Source of the DNA: M3007 sp044230315
GTDB taxonomy: Bacteria > Bacteroidota > Bacteroidia > Chitinophagales > Saprospiraceae
Direction: 5' to 3'
Assembly: GCA_044230315.1 (NCBI GenBank)
Contig: JBGARJ010000005.1
Coordinates: 62,001-126,000, forward strand
Length of the DNA stretch: 64,000 nt
Shown here: piece by piece, positions 53,869-61,758 of the stretch
Position numbering within the stretch: position 1 is the first letter of the stretch
Layout of the letters: each line of letters starts with the position of its first letter
Made by a program: the position numbers and the translations under genes
The notes under the pieces: generated by a model
Seen by the model: only the letters and a program-made list of their open reading frames with translations
What the model was told of the DNA's origin: nothing
Database searches by the model: none

Positions 53869-56052
53869 ATGTCGCCATCCCGGATTCTTTTGTTTTGCGC
53901 TTTTACAACATTGCCCCTTGTTTCGTGGACCCAGGCAATTTCCATTGCACAAGCACGTATGGCCGCGCTCGGTAGTGCGGTCACCGTGCGCGGCATCGTG
54001 ACCAACGGGGCTGAACTCGGCAAGATCCGTTATTTACAGGACGCCACAGCCGGGATAGCCGCTTACCCGGGCAACGGTTCCGCGGCGGGTTTTGAATCGT
54101 CGGTAAACGAAGGGGACAGCATTGAGGTCACAGGAATACTGACCGATTACAGCGGCCTGCTCGAAATTACGCCGGTTACCGCCTTTCAGGTGCTGGTGTC
54201 AAACCAGCCGTCCCCGCCGGCAAAGCAAGTGTCGCTGGCCAATCTCTCGGATGCATTTGAAAGCCAGCTGGTGGAGCTGGATTGCATTTCCTTTTCCGGC
54301 CCTGGCGGCGTCTTTGGCGGCTCGGGTACCTATACGCTCTTCGACCCGGCGGGAAACAGCGGCGTCGTGTACCTGCGCGCCGGGAGCCCCGTTCTGGGCG
54401 CCGACATACCGCAGGGCCCGGTCCGGTTGCAGGCTATCCTGTCGCAATACGGCAATTATCAATTGCTGCCCCGAACGGTCGCTGATTTTTATCCGGCCGG
54501 CTGTTTTCATTTTTTGGAACAGCCCGATCAGGGCATTTTGGAGCCCACCAGATTTCAATTAAGCTGGGAAACGAATCTGCCGGCTTCAGCGGTGGTTTGG
54601 TACGACACCACCTTGAGCCTGAACCACGCCACGGTGCTCTCAACCCCCGCCACAAAACAGGAAGTGTGGTTGGAAGGCTTGCGGCCGGGAAAGGTCTACT
54701 GGGCGCGCACAGCCGCCATCTACAACCAGGACACGATCTTTTCCCCGACGCGCGCATTTGCCACCCGTTCGGAATCCTCGGGACAAATAAAAGTGTACTT
54801 CAATCAAGGCTACCTCGCCACTTCTGCTAACGGCCTTCAACCCGATGGCGACACTTATGCCGCCGTGTTGGCGGAAACACTGGCGCGCATTCAGACCGCT
54901 CAGCAAACGCTGGATGTTTCGATGTATAACAATAACCGGACAGACCTCACCAATGCGCTCAAACAAGCCCAGAGCAGGGGCGTGCGCGTGCGCTATATTG
55001 CTTCATCCAGCACCGATAACCCCTCGTTGCAGCCTTCCCCGCCGTTTCCGGTGCTTTACGGCAACAATACCGGTTTGATGCATAATAAATTTATGGTGAT
55101 CGACGCGGGATTGCCCGACCGCGCCTGGGTGATGTCGGGGTCGATGAACTGGACGACAGGCAATATGATCGAGGATTACAACAACACGCTTTTTATCCAG
55201 GATCAGTCGCTCGCGCAGGCGTATACCCTTGAGTTTGAAGAGATGTGGGGGAGTAATGCTGCGTCGCCCAGTATACCGCAAAGCCGGTTCGGCAGCGACA
55301 AGACCGATAACACCCCACACCATTTTGTGATTGGCGGGCGACCGGTAGAATGCTGGTTTTCGCCATCGGATCAAGTGACCAAACATATTTCGGATGCTAT
55401 AAAAACAGCCGGTCATCAGGCCTGTTTCGCCATCTTTTCCTTTACCAAGGATGAAATTGGAAATGCTTTTATCACAGCGCAAAAGCAAGGCGCCTGGGTG
55501 CGCGGCATCATGGAAAATATCAACGACCCTGGCGCTGAATATGGCTGGTTGTTGAATAACGGCGTTCCGGTGTACCCACATCCTGCGCAGTCCTTGTTGC
55601 ACCACAAATATGCCGTGCTCGATGCCGGCTACGCCGATTCCGACCCAACCGTGGTAACCGGATCGCACAACTGGACGCAAAGCGCTGAAACGAGCAACGA
55701 CGAAAATACCCTGGTGCTCCATGACGACACATTGGCCGTATTGTATCAGGCTGAATTTGAGCGGCGCTGGGTCGAAAATGCTACGGCTACGGTGCTGCCG
55801 GAAACGCCTGCATTTGATGTGTTCCCCAATCCCGCCACAACGATCCTGTATATCCGGAATAAAGAAGGCCAAGCCTGGAATGGCTATGTAGAAATACGGG
55901 ATGGAGTAGGGCAGTTGCTGCGCACGCAGGCGCTGCAACAGAATGTGCGGGCTGCCTTCCCGCTGACCGGCTTGCCGGCCGGGCTTTATTTTATGCGATT
56001 AATTACCGACCATGGCGCCGCCACCTTTTCAATTCAAACGCTTCCGCATTGA
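53869..56052 (+). CDS. secreted phospholipase-D-fold protein with OB-fold, Fn3-like and T9SS domains
   Basis: 727 residues from ATG 53869 with a signal peptide (RILLFCAFTTLPLVSWTQ). The order is: two OB-fold-like units (about 25-210, GSAVTVRGIVTNGAELG and YLQDATAGIAAYPG); a fibronectin-III-like unit (about 215-305); and a PLD domain with two HKD motifs, H405-N-K407...D412 followed by SGSMNWT, and H578-H-K580...D585 followed by TGSHNWT. The C-terminus starts FDVFPNPATTILYI, a T9SS type A tail. Two HKD motifs form one active site for phosphodiesters, so it may be a secreted nuclease or phospholipase. It overlaps the next gene by 41 bp. Confidence 0.85.
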   Translation: MSPSRILLFCAFTTLPLVSWTQAISIAQARMAALGSAVTVRGIVTNGAELGKIRYLQDATAGIAAYPGNGSAAGFESSVNEGDSIEVTGILTDYSGLLEITPVTAFQVLVSNQPSPPAKQVSLANLSDAFESQLVELDCISFSGPGGVFGGSGTYTLFDPAGNSGVVYLRAGSPVLGADIPQGPVRLQAILSQYGNYQLLPRTVADFYPAGCFHFLEQPDQGILEPTRFQLSWETNLPASAVVWYDTTLSLNHATVLSTPATKQEVWLEGLRPGKVYWARTAAIYNQDTIFSPTRAFATRSESSGQIKVYFNQGYLATSANGLQPDGDTYAAVLAETLARIQTAQQTLDVSMYNNNRTDLTNALKQAQSRGVRVRYIASSSTDNPSLQPSPPFPVLYGNNTGLMHNKFMVIDAGLPDRAWVMSGSMNWTTGNMIEDYNNTLFIQDQSLAQAYTLEFEEMWGSNAASPSIPQSRFGSDKTDNTPHHFVIGGRPVECWFSPSDQVTKHISDAIKTAGHQACFAIFSFTKDEIGNAFITAQKQGAWVRGIMENINDPGAEYGWLLNNGVPVYPHPAQSLLHHKYAVLDAGYADSDPTVVTGSHNWTQSAETSNDENTLVLHDDTLAVLYQAEFERRWVENATATVLPETPAFDVFPNPATTILYIRNKEGQAWNGYVEIRDGVGQLLRTQALQQNVRAAFPLTGLPAGLYFMRLITDHGAATFSIQTLPH

Positions 56053-56734
56053 GCAGGCCGGCGCCACCCATCCGGTAGGGACCGACGGCATATTACTTGG
56101 CGCCTGGGCGGACGTGAGCGGTGTCCGAACGGCCCTGGACATCGGAACCGGAACCGGGTTGATTGCGCTCATGCTGGCGCAACGCACCGAAGCGACAGCC
56201 TACTCCGCGCAAATTACCGGTGTTGACCTGGACCAGGGCTCCTGCGTGTGCGCCGGCATGAACATGGCGTGTTCCCCGTGGTCGGAGCGGTTAACCGTGG
56301 TTCAAATGCCTGTTCAGGATTTTGCCAGGACCACGCCGGCGCAGTACGATCTGATCGTGAGCAATCCGCCGTATTTTACGGGTACCGTTGTTTCTCCTGA
56401 CGTTGGGCGGCGGCTCAGCAGAAATATTGCGGCGTTGAGCCCCGGCGATTTGTTGGAAAGTGTGGACCTGTTGCTCCAGGCAAAAGGGCGGTTTTGCACC
56501 ATTGTACCGCCTGCAGAAGGGAAACGACTATGCGAGTGGGGGGCAGGAATGGGGCTTTATTGCACCAGATACGTCGAAATTTATACCCGGAAAGGCAAAC
56601 CGGTTGAACGCCTGTTGCTGCAGTTTGAACGCAACCCTTATTGCTTTATGCGTTCGGAGTTAACCATTTATGAAGGCGGCGAAACACGTTCCCCCGCCTT
56701 CCGGCAATTAACCAGTGCTTTTTACCTGGCATAA
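56012..56734 (+). CDS. TrmN6-like tRNA1(Val) adenine-N6 methyltransferase
   Basis: 240 residues starting inside the last 41 bp of the PLD gene. The N-terminal FKRFRIEQAGATHPVGTDGI is typical of the TrmN6/YfiC family. SAM motif I is ALDIGTGTGLIALMLAQ, and the catalytic motif is NPPYF, used for exocyclic amine methylation. The family modifies A37 of tRNA1(Val). Because other N6-adenine methyltransferases share NPPY, the target is inferred. An intrinsic terminator follows at 56748. Confidence 0.86.
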   Translation: MAPPPFQFKRFRIEQAGATHPVGTDGILLGAWADVSGVRTALDIGTGTGLIALMLAQRTEATAYSAQITGVDLDQGSCVCAGMNMACSPWSERLTVVQMPVQDFARTTPAQYDLIVSNPPYFTGTVVSPDVGRRLSRNIAALSPGDLLESVDLLLQAKGRFCTIVPPAEGKRLCEWGAGMGLYCTRYVEIYTRKGKPVERLLLQFERNPYCFMRSELTIYEGGETRSPAFRQLTSAFYLA

Positions 56735-56747
56735 CGGATACAAAAAC

Positions 56748-56785
56748 AGAGGGAAACCCTTGTGCGGATTTCCCTCTTCAAATTT
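56748..56785 (+). terminator. intrinsic terminator after the TrmN6-like gene
   Basis: AGAGGGAAA (56748-56756) pairs perfectly with TTTCCCTCT (56769-56777) around a 12-nt loop, followed by TCAAATTTTG. It starts 14 bp after the stop. It also lies 54 bp beyond the stop of the convergent HTH gene, where the A-rich side could serve the other strand. Confidence 0.65.
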
Positions 56786-56838
56786 TGATCATCTGCCAAA
56801 TCGCTCAGGCAGTAGTAAAAAAACTATGGACAATGTGT

Positions 56839-57099
56839 TTAATGAGCGGTTGTGGAGTCGTGCTCTTCCAAAATTTGGAGTGCGCGATTCAGAATGGTTG
56901 TATCTTCCAAGTGCACAATGCCGCCACCCGGTCCGGGTTCCAAATGCCATTCTACGATTTCGCCCTCCTGGTACTTGTGGGCGCCGAAATAATTGCGCAC
57001 GGTCTGTTCGTCAACGTTAAGTTCATGGGCGATCCGGGCAATACTGCCTGTAGGCAAGGCATGTTTGATGCGGCGAAGCTCCTCAAAAGTAATATTCAT
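56839..57099 (-). CDS. small helix-turn-helix DNA-binding protein
   Basis: 86 residues. Residues 1-40 are a helix-turn-helix with TFEELRRIKHALPTGSIARI then AHELNVDEQTVRNYF. A glycine-rich hinge (EPGPGGGIVHLED) and a C-terminal helix LNRALQILEE follow. I recognise it as a conserved small protein of Bacteroidota, of unknown regulatory target. The short length and lack of a ligand domain suggest a simple DNA-binding factor. It is divergent from the glycosyltransferase gene over 205 bp. Confidence 0.75.
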   Translation of the reverse strand: MNITFEELRRIKHALPTGSIARIAHELNVDEQTVRNYFGAHKYQEGEIVEWHLEPGPGGGIVHLEDTTILNRALQILEEHDSTTAH

Positions 57100-57242
57100 A
57101 CCCTCAGATTTTGGTTAACAAAAGATTTTCGGCTTGAAAAGCATTTTCGCTTAAAACCTCCCTAAGGTATGCGCATTGAGCAAGAAAAAACAAGCAGAAG
57201 CGTAAATATTTTTTACTTCCGCGGGTAAAATCACAGATGCCC

Positions 57243-57250
57243 TATCTTTG
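57243..57250 (+). promoter_or_regulatory. TAnnTTTG promoter element of the glycosyltransferase gene
   Basis: TATCTTTG is a full -7 match, 55 nt before ATG 57305, giving a leader of about 47 nt. Confidence 0.48.
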
Positions 57251-57304
57251 CTCCGCTCCAGTCCCGGACGCCGCATTTTGCCTCCATGTTAGATCAGCCC
57301 AACC

Positions 57305-58426
57305 ATGTATCTGCACATCGTATCTTTTGACGTTCCTTATCCGGCCAACTACGGAGGAGTGATTGTTATCTTTAATCAGATCAAGGCATTGCATCAGTTG
57401 GGCGTCAAGGTGATCCTGCATTGCTTTCAATACGGCGACCGGGGCCCTCAGCCCGAATTGGAGCAATATTGTCATGAAGTGCATTATTATCCCCGCAGCC
57501 GTGCCTTTTGGTACCAGATCAGCCTGCTCCCGTTTATCATGCGCACCCGCCAGAAAAGCACCTTGCTCCGGCGGCTGAAACGGGACAATTACCCCATTCT
57601 GTTCGAAGGCCTGCATACGGCTTCCTACATCTGGCACAAGCGGCTTCGCGGCCGGCAAAAAATAGTGCGGATGCACAATGTCGAATGGCAGTATTACGAA
57701 GGGTTGTCGCACCTGGCCAGCGATGTGCTGGAGAAGGTCTATTACTTCATTGAAAGTGTAAAACTGCAGCGTATTGAGCCCAAAGTCGTTTTACACGCCG
57801 ACGAGATCCTGACCCTTTCGATTACCGATCAGGCCTATTACCGCGAAATGAAGGCCAATACGCATTATATTCCGGCTTTTCACCCAAACAAAACGGTGGA
57901 ATGCCTCTTGGGACGCGGAGAGTATGTGCTCTTCCACGGAAAACTAAGCGTACCCGACAACGAGCGCGCCGCAATGTGGCTCATTACCGAGGTGTTTTCC
58001 GGTATCGACATCCCCTTTGTCATAGCCGGTATGGAGCCCACCTGGCGGCTTCGTGAACTCATTGAGCAGCATGACCATATTCAACTCGTTGAAAATCCCG
58101 ACGAAGCGCATATGATCGACCTGATCAAACATGCCCAGATCAACCTCCTGATATCTTTTCAAAACGCCGGCATCAAACTGAAACTGCTCAACGCACTCTT
58201 CAGGGGCCGTTTTTGCCTCGTCAACGACCCCATGGTGAGCGGGATGGACCTCAAAGCGCTGTGCTATGTGCGGAACTCGGCATCCGCCATCCGGCAAACC
58301 GTGGAGGCCCTGATTAATGCCCCGTTTGAACAAAGCCGGGTAGAAGAACGCCGGAAAGTGTTGGAATCGCAGTTCTCTAACCTCGAAAACGCCCGTAAAT
58401 TGATGAACATCATCAAATTCGACTAA
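57305..58426 (+). CDS. glycosyltransferase, GT4-like
   Basis: 373 residues. The N-terminal Rossmann half opens with SFDVPYPANYGGVIVIFNQI, a glycine-rich acceptor loop seen in GT-B enzymes. The C-terminal half contains VLFHGKLSVPDNERAAMWLI and a region (NLLISFQNAGIKLKLLNAL) at the donor-binding position. The usual GT4 E-x7-E is replaced by a less typical pattern. It has no signal or membrane segment, so it is cytoplasmic and probably adds a sugar to a lipid-linked glycan. The donor and acceptor are unknown. A 142-bp gap before mqnE holds no clear signal. Confidence 0.8.
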   Translation: MYLHIVSFDVPYPANYGGVIVIFNQIKALHQLGVKVILHCFQYGDRGPQPELEQYCHEVHYYPRSRAFWYQISLLPFIMRTRQKSTLLRRLKRDNYPILFEGLHTASYIWHKRLRGRQKIVRMHNVEWQYYEGLSHLASDVLEKVYYFIESVKLQRIEPKVVLHADEILTLSITDQAYYREMKANTHYIPAFHPNKTVECLLGRGEYVLFHGKLSVPDNERAAMWLITEVFSGIDIPFVIAGMEPTWRLRELIEQHDHIQLVENPDEAHMIDLIKHAQINLLISFQNAGIKLKLLNALFRGRFCLVNDPMVSGMDLKALCYVRNSASAIRQTVEALINAPFEQSRVEERRKVLESQFSNLENARKLMNIIKFD

Positions 58427-58568
58427 CTTTCAGAAAAAACTGAAAATATTGAACAAATAGAGGCGCTCACCGTTTTTTGACAATAAACCTGATGCTCCGA
58501 ACGGGGGAGGGTAGTGGCGCCGGCCTGCAAAAACCTGATGTACGGATCAATTACTTGAATACAGAACT

Positions 58569-59786
58569 GTGTCTGATATGAACGGAACCAATCAACTCGA
58601 CCTCTTGCACGATCATCCGGATTTAAGCCCGGAACACCGGGACATTGTGGCTAAAGTGGCAAAAGCCCAACGCCTGAGCCCGGAGGAAGGGCTTTTTCTG
58701 TTTGAACACGGTGACCTCGCCTTTGTAGGCGCATTGGCAAACGCCATACGCGAGCGCAAAAACGGCCATAACACCTATTTTAACCGCAATTTCCATATTG
58801 AGCCGACCAATCTGTGCGTCTACGATTGCAAATTCTGCTCTTATTCCCGCCTGATCAAACAGCGCAACGACCCCAATGCATGGGCGTACACGATGGAAGA
58901 AATGATGGAAATTGTTCGTCGCTACGATGGGCAGCCAGTGACCGAAGTGCACATTGTAGGCGGGGTGCTTCCGCAATATGATCTACCGTTTTACCAGGAG
59001 TTGTTTCGGCAAATACGGGCGCATCGCCCCGGCCTGCACATCAAGGCACTGACACCGGTGGAGTACCACTACATTTTCAAAAAGGCAAAAGTAAGTTACG
59101 AAGAAGGCATGCGGATGATGCTGGAGGCCGGCCTCGACAGCATGCCCGGCGGCGGCGCCGAAATCTTCGACCCCGAAATCCGCGAACAGATTGCCGCCGA
59201 TAAATGCACAGCAGAACAATGGCTGCGCATCCACGAGGTCTGGCATGGCCTCGGCGGCCGCTCCAACGCCACTATGCTCTATGGCCACATTGAAGCATTC
59301 CGGCACCGTATCGATCACCTCGAACAATTGCGCCAGTTGCAGGATCGTACCGGCGGATTTCAAACATTTATTCCGCTGAAATTCCGCAATCAGGACAATC
59401 AAATGAGCCATGTATCCGAAAGCACGGCTATCGAGGACCTGCGGAATTACGCCATCAGCCGGATTTACCTGGACAACTTCGACCACATTAAAGCCTATTG
59501 GCCGATGATTGGCCGCTCGCTCGCTCAAATGTCGCTTGCTTTCGGCGTCGACGACATCGACGGCACCATTGACGACACCACAAAAATTTATTCCATGGCC
59601 GGCGCAGAGGAGCAAAACCCGGCTTTGAGCACCCAGGATTTGGTGGAACTCATCCGGCGGGTAGGCCGCCGGCCCATCGAGCGCGATACGCTGTACAAGG
59701 TATTGCAAGACTACACCGATACTGAATTCGAATCGGACAAACAATGGCGGGGGTATATCGACCTGCCGGTTGTTCAAACATCATAA
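58569..59786 (+). CDS. mqnE: aminofutalosine synthase (radical SAM)
   Basis: 405 residues starting at GTG 58569; ATG 58578 is a possible alternative. The radical SAM cluster motif CVYDCKFC (C-x3-C-x2-C) lies in FHIEPTNLCVYDCKFCSYS. The SMPGGGAEIFDPEIREQI segment is characteristic of MqnE rather than MqnC. It joins 3-[(1-carboxyvinyl)oxy]benzoate to SAM, giving aminofutalosine in the futalosine menaquinone pathway. mqnA, which makes the preceding intermediate, follows 29 bp downstream. Confidence 0.92.
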   Translation: MSDMNGTNQLDLLHDHPDLSPEHRDIVAKVAKAQRLSPEEGLFLFEHGDLAFVGALANAIRERKNGHNTYFNRNFHIEPTNLCVYDCKFCSYSRLIKQRNDPNAWAYTMEEMMEIVRRYDGQPVTEVHIVGGVLPQYDLPFYQELFRQIRAHRPGLHIKALTPVEYHYIFKKAKVSYEEGMRMMLEAGLDSMPGGGAEIFDPEIREQIAADKCTAEQWLRIHEVWHGLGGRSNATMLYGHIEAFRHRIDHLEQLRQLQDRTGGFQTFIPLKFRNQDNQMSHVSESTAIEDLRNYAISRIYLDNFDHIKAYWPMIGRSLAQMSLAFGVDDIDGTIDDTTKIYSMAGAEEQNPALSTQDLVELIRRVGRRPIERDTLYKVLQDYTDTEFESDKQWRGYIDLPVVQTS

Positions 59787-59815
59787 CCTGAACCACAAGC
59801 ACAATTGGTTATCGG

Positions 59816-60640
59816 ATGGAACTGCAAAAATTGCGCTTAACCGCGGTAAGTTACCTCAACACCAAACCGTTCATTTATGGCATTTTCCGCAGCGAGTTAT
59901 CAGAAATGATCGAACTCAGTTTGGATATCCCCGCTGTCTGCGCCGAAAAACTCGCCAGTGGAGCAGCCGATCTTGCCCTCGCACCCGTGGCCATATTGCC
60001 GGCCATTCCGGAGGCCTACTTAGTGTCCAATTATTGTATCGGCGCTACCGGGCCGGTGAAAACCGTTTGCATTTTTTCAGAAAAGCCCATCGAGGAGGTT
60101 AAATATCTGTACCTCGATTTTCACTCCAAAACATCGGCCACGTTGGCCCCCATTCTTTGCCGGGAGTACTGGCGCATTAATCCCGTTTTTTTGCCTGCGC
60201 AGGATGGATTCGAGCGGAAAATAGGCGGAGATACCGCTGGTTTAATTATTGGCGACCGGGCTATTGGCCGGGAAAAACGCTTCCCCTTCGTGTATGACCT
60301 CGGAGAGGCTTGGGTCAAATGGACCGGGCTGCCATTTGTGTTTGCTGCCTGGATTAGCGCCCGACCACTTCCCGCCGAATTTATCGCCCGGTTCAATGCC
60401 GCCCTGCATGCCGGCATTACCCACGTGCCGGAATTAACCAAAATTATCCCTACCATACCAGGTTTTGACGTGGAAGCCTATTTCCGGCATAACATCAGTT
60501 ACGAATTGGATGACGCCAAGTGGCTTGGACTTCAACACTTTTTGAGCATGTTGCCTTCGTCCCAACCCACTGTGCTGCACCGGCACGCGGCGTTGGACCC
60601 AAAAGACGTGGAAGGAAATGTTCGCCCGGCGACAGTTTGA
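59816..60640 (+). CDS. mqnA: chorismate dehydratase
   Basis: 274 residues. The MqnA/MqnD periplasmic-binding-protein-like fold opens with RLTAVSYLNTKPFIYG. The segments CAEKLASGAADLALAPVAIL and DLGEAWVKWTGLPFVFAAW are typical of MqnA. It dehydrates chorismate to 3-[(1-carboxyvinyl)oxy]benzoate, the entry step of the futalosine pathway. Together with mqnE it shows that this organism makes menaquinone without the classical Men route. Other pathway genes (mqnB, mqnC, mqnD) are not in this window. Confidence 0.92.
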   Translation: MELQKLRLTAVSYLNTKPFIYGIFRSELSEMIELSLDIPAVCAEKLASGAADLALAPVAILPAIPEAYLVSNYCIGATGPVKTVCIFSEKPIEEVKYLYLDFHSKTSATLAPILCREYWRINPVFLPAQDGFERKIGGDTAGLIIGDRAIGREKRFPFVYDLGEAWVKWTGLPFVFAAWISARPLPAEFIARFNAALHAGITHVPELTKIIPTIPGFDVEAYFRHNISYELDDAKWLGLQHFLSMLPSSQPTVLHRHAALDPKDVEGNVRPATV

Positions 60641-60709
60641 TCGACTGTGCGCCTCGGGCAAAACCGAATGACCTGCGCAACCGTTTGTCCTATAAAATCC
60701 ATACTGACC

Positions 60710-61372
60710 ATGAAACAGTTGCTTTTTATCTCACTCATCACCCTGATTGGCGGCGCATGCCATTCAGCGCAGGATACCATCAAAAAAGAAAAAGCCATGC
60801 AAACAAGCCAAAGTATTGCCGTACCAGACACGCTCCAACCTGGCGCCACGGAGGTGGCCACCCTGGGCGGAGGTTGCTTCTGGTGCATGGAAGCCGTGTA
60901 CCAGGAATTGAAAGGCGTGCTTAAAGTGGAAAGCGGTTATTCCGGGGGGCGGATTGCCAACCCATCGTACCGCGAAGTGTGCTCCGGGGCTACCGGCCAC
61001 GCCGAAGTGACACAAATTACGTTCGACCCGTCGGTGGTATCGTATCAGGAAATTTTGGAAGTGTTTTTCACGGTACACGATCCTACCACGCTCAACCGCC
61101 AGGGCAATGACGTGGGCACCCAATACCGCTCGGTAATCTTTTATCATTCGCCCCAACAAAAGACGGTTGCCGAAGCGGCTAAAAAAGCAGCAGCCGAACT
61201 GTGGGACGGTCCGATTGTCACTGAAATCGAACCCTTTGACGCATTTTACAAGGCCGAGGAGTACCACCAGAATTATTACAAAGACAATCCCAATCAGCCC
61301 TATTGCGTGTATGTGGTAGGCCCGAAAGTGAAAAAATTCAAGGAGAAGTTTCACGAAAAGCTAAAGCAATAG
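60710..61372 (+). CDS. msrA: peptide methionine sulfoxide reductase A, lipoprotein form
   Basis: 220 residues from ATG 60710. The lipoprotein signal MKQLLFISLITLIGGAC places the enzyme in the cell envelope. The catalytic motif GGGCFWC has Cys56. YSGGRIANPSYREVCSGATG and GNDVGTQYRS are family-typical. It reduces methionine-S-sulfoxide, repairing oxidised envelope proteins. It lies 69 bp after mqnA and 61 bp before the Nfu gene. Confidence 0.93.
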   Translation: MKQLLFISLITLIGGACHSAQDTIKKEKAMQTSQSIAVPDTLQPGATEVATLGGGCFWCMEAVYQELKGVLKVESGYSGGRIANPSYREVCSGATGHAEVTQITFDPSVVSYQEILEVFFTVHDPTTLNRQGNDVGTQYRSVIFYHSPQQKTVAEAAKKAAAELWDGPIVTEIEPFDAFYKAEEYHQNYYKDNPNQPYCVYVVGPKVKKFKEKFHEKLKQ

Positions 61373-61407
61373 CCATTTCATTGAGCAAAATCCAGGTTGT
61401 GTTGTTG

Positions 61408-61415
61408 TACCTTTG
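61408..61415 (+). promoter_or_regulatory. TAnnTTTG promoter element of the Nfu gene
   Basis: TACCTTTG is a full -7 match 18 nt before ATG 61434. It suggests a separate transcript for the Nfu gene and argues against starting at the TTG at 61413. Confidence 0.48.
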
Positions 61416-61433
61416 TTCCAAACACTGGATAAC

Positions 61434-61688
61434 ATGCAAGAAAACCACAAAGAAGAATTATTGCTGCGCATTGAGGACGCCTTGAGCACGGTGCGGCCGC
61501 ACCTAAAAGTCGATGGCGGCGATGTGGAAGTGGTTGATCTTACGGACGACTTGTTCGTCAAGATCCGGTGGATCGGCATGTGCGAATCATGTTCCATGTC
61601 GGCAATGACCCTTCGCGCGGGCATAGCCGAGGCAATACGCGGAAAAATTCCGGAAATAGCGGGGGTGGAAGCAGTAAACGGTTTTTAG
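61434..61688 (+). CDS. NifU C-terminal (Nfu) domain protein
   Basis: 84 residues. It is a stand-alone Nfu domain with the metal-binding CESC pair in RWIGMCESCSMSAMTLRAGI and the conserved VRPHLKVDGGDVEVVDL start. Such proteins bind a [4Fe-4S] cluster as a dimer and pass it to client enzymes. A nearby client could be the radical SAM enzyme MqnE (inference only). The gene is followed by a strong terminator hairpin. Confidence 0.9.
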   Translation: MQENHKEELLLRIEDALSTVRPHLKVDGGDVEVVDLTDDLFVKIRWIGMCESCSMSAMTLRAGIAEAIRGKIPEIAGVEAVNGF

Positions 61689-61707
61689 CCCTTTGGATAA
61701 TTAAGAA

Positions 61708-61748
61708 GCAGAAGCGCTGCCCGGACGTATGCCGGGCAGCGCTTCTGC
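61708..61748. terminator. perfect 17-bp hairpin between convergent genes
   Basis: The sequence at 61708-61724 is repeated exactly inverted at 61732-61748, with a 7-nt loop (ACGTATG), a GC-rich core and A-rich/T-rich flanks on each side. It sits 20 bp after the Nfu stop and 11 bp from the stop of the convergent HhH gene, so it probably terminates both transcripts. Confidence 0.8.
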
Positions 61749-61758
61749 GTTTCTGCAT

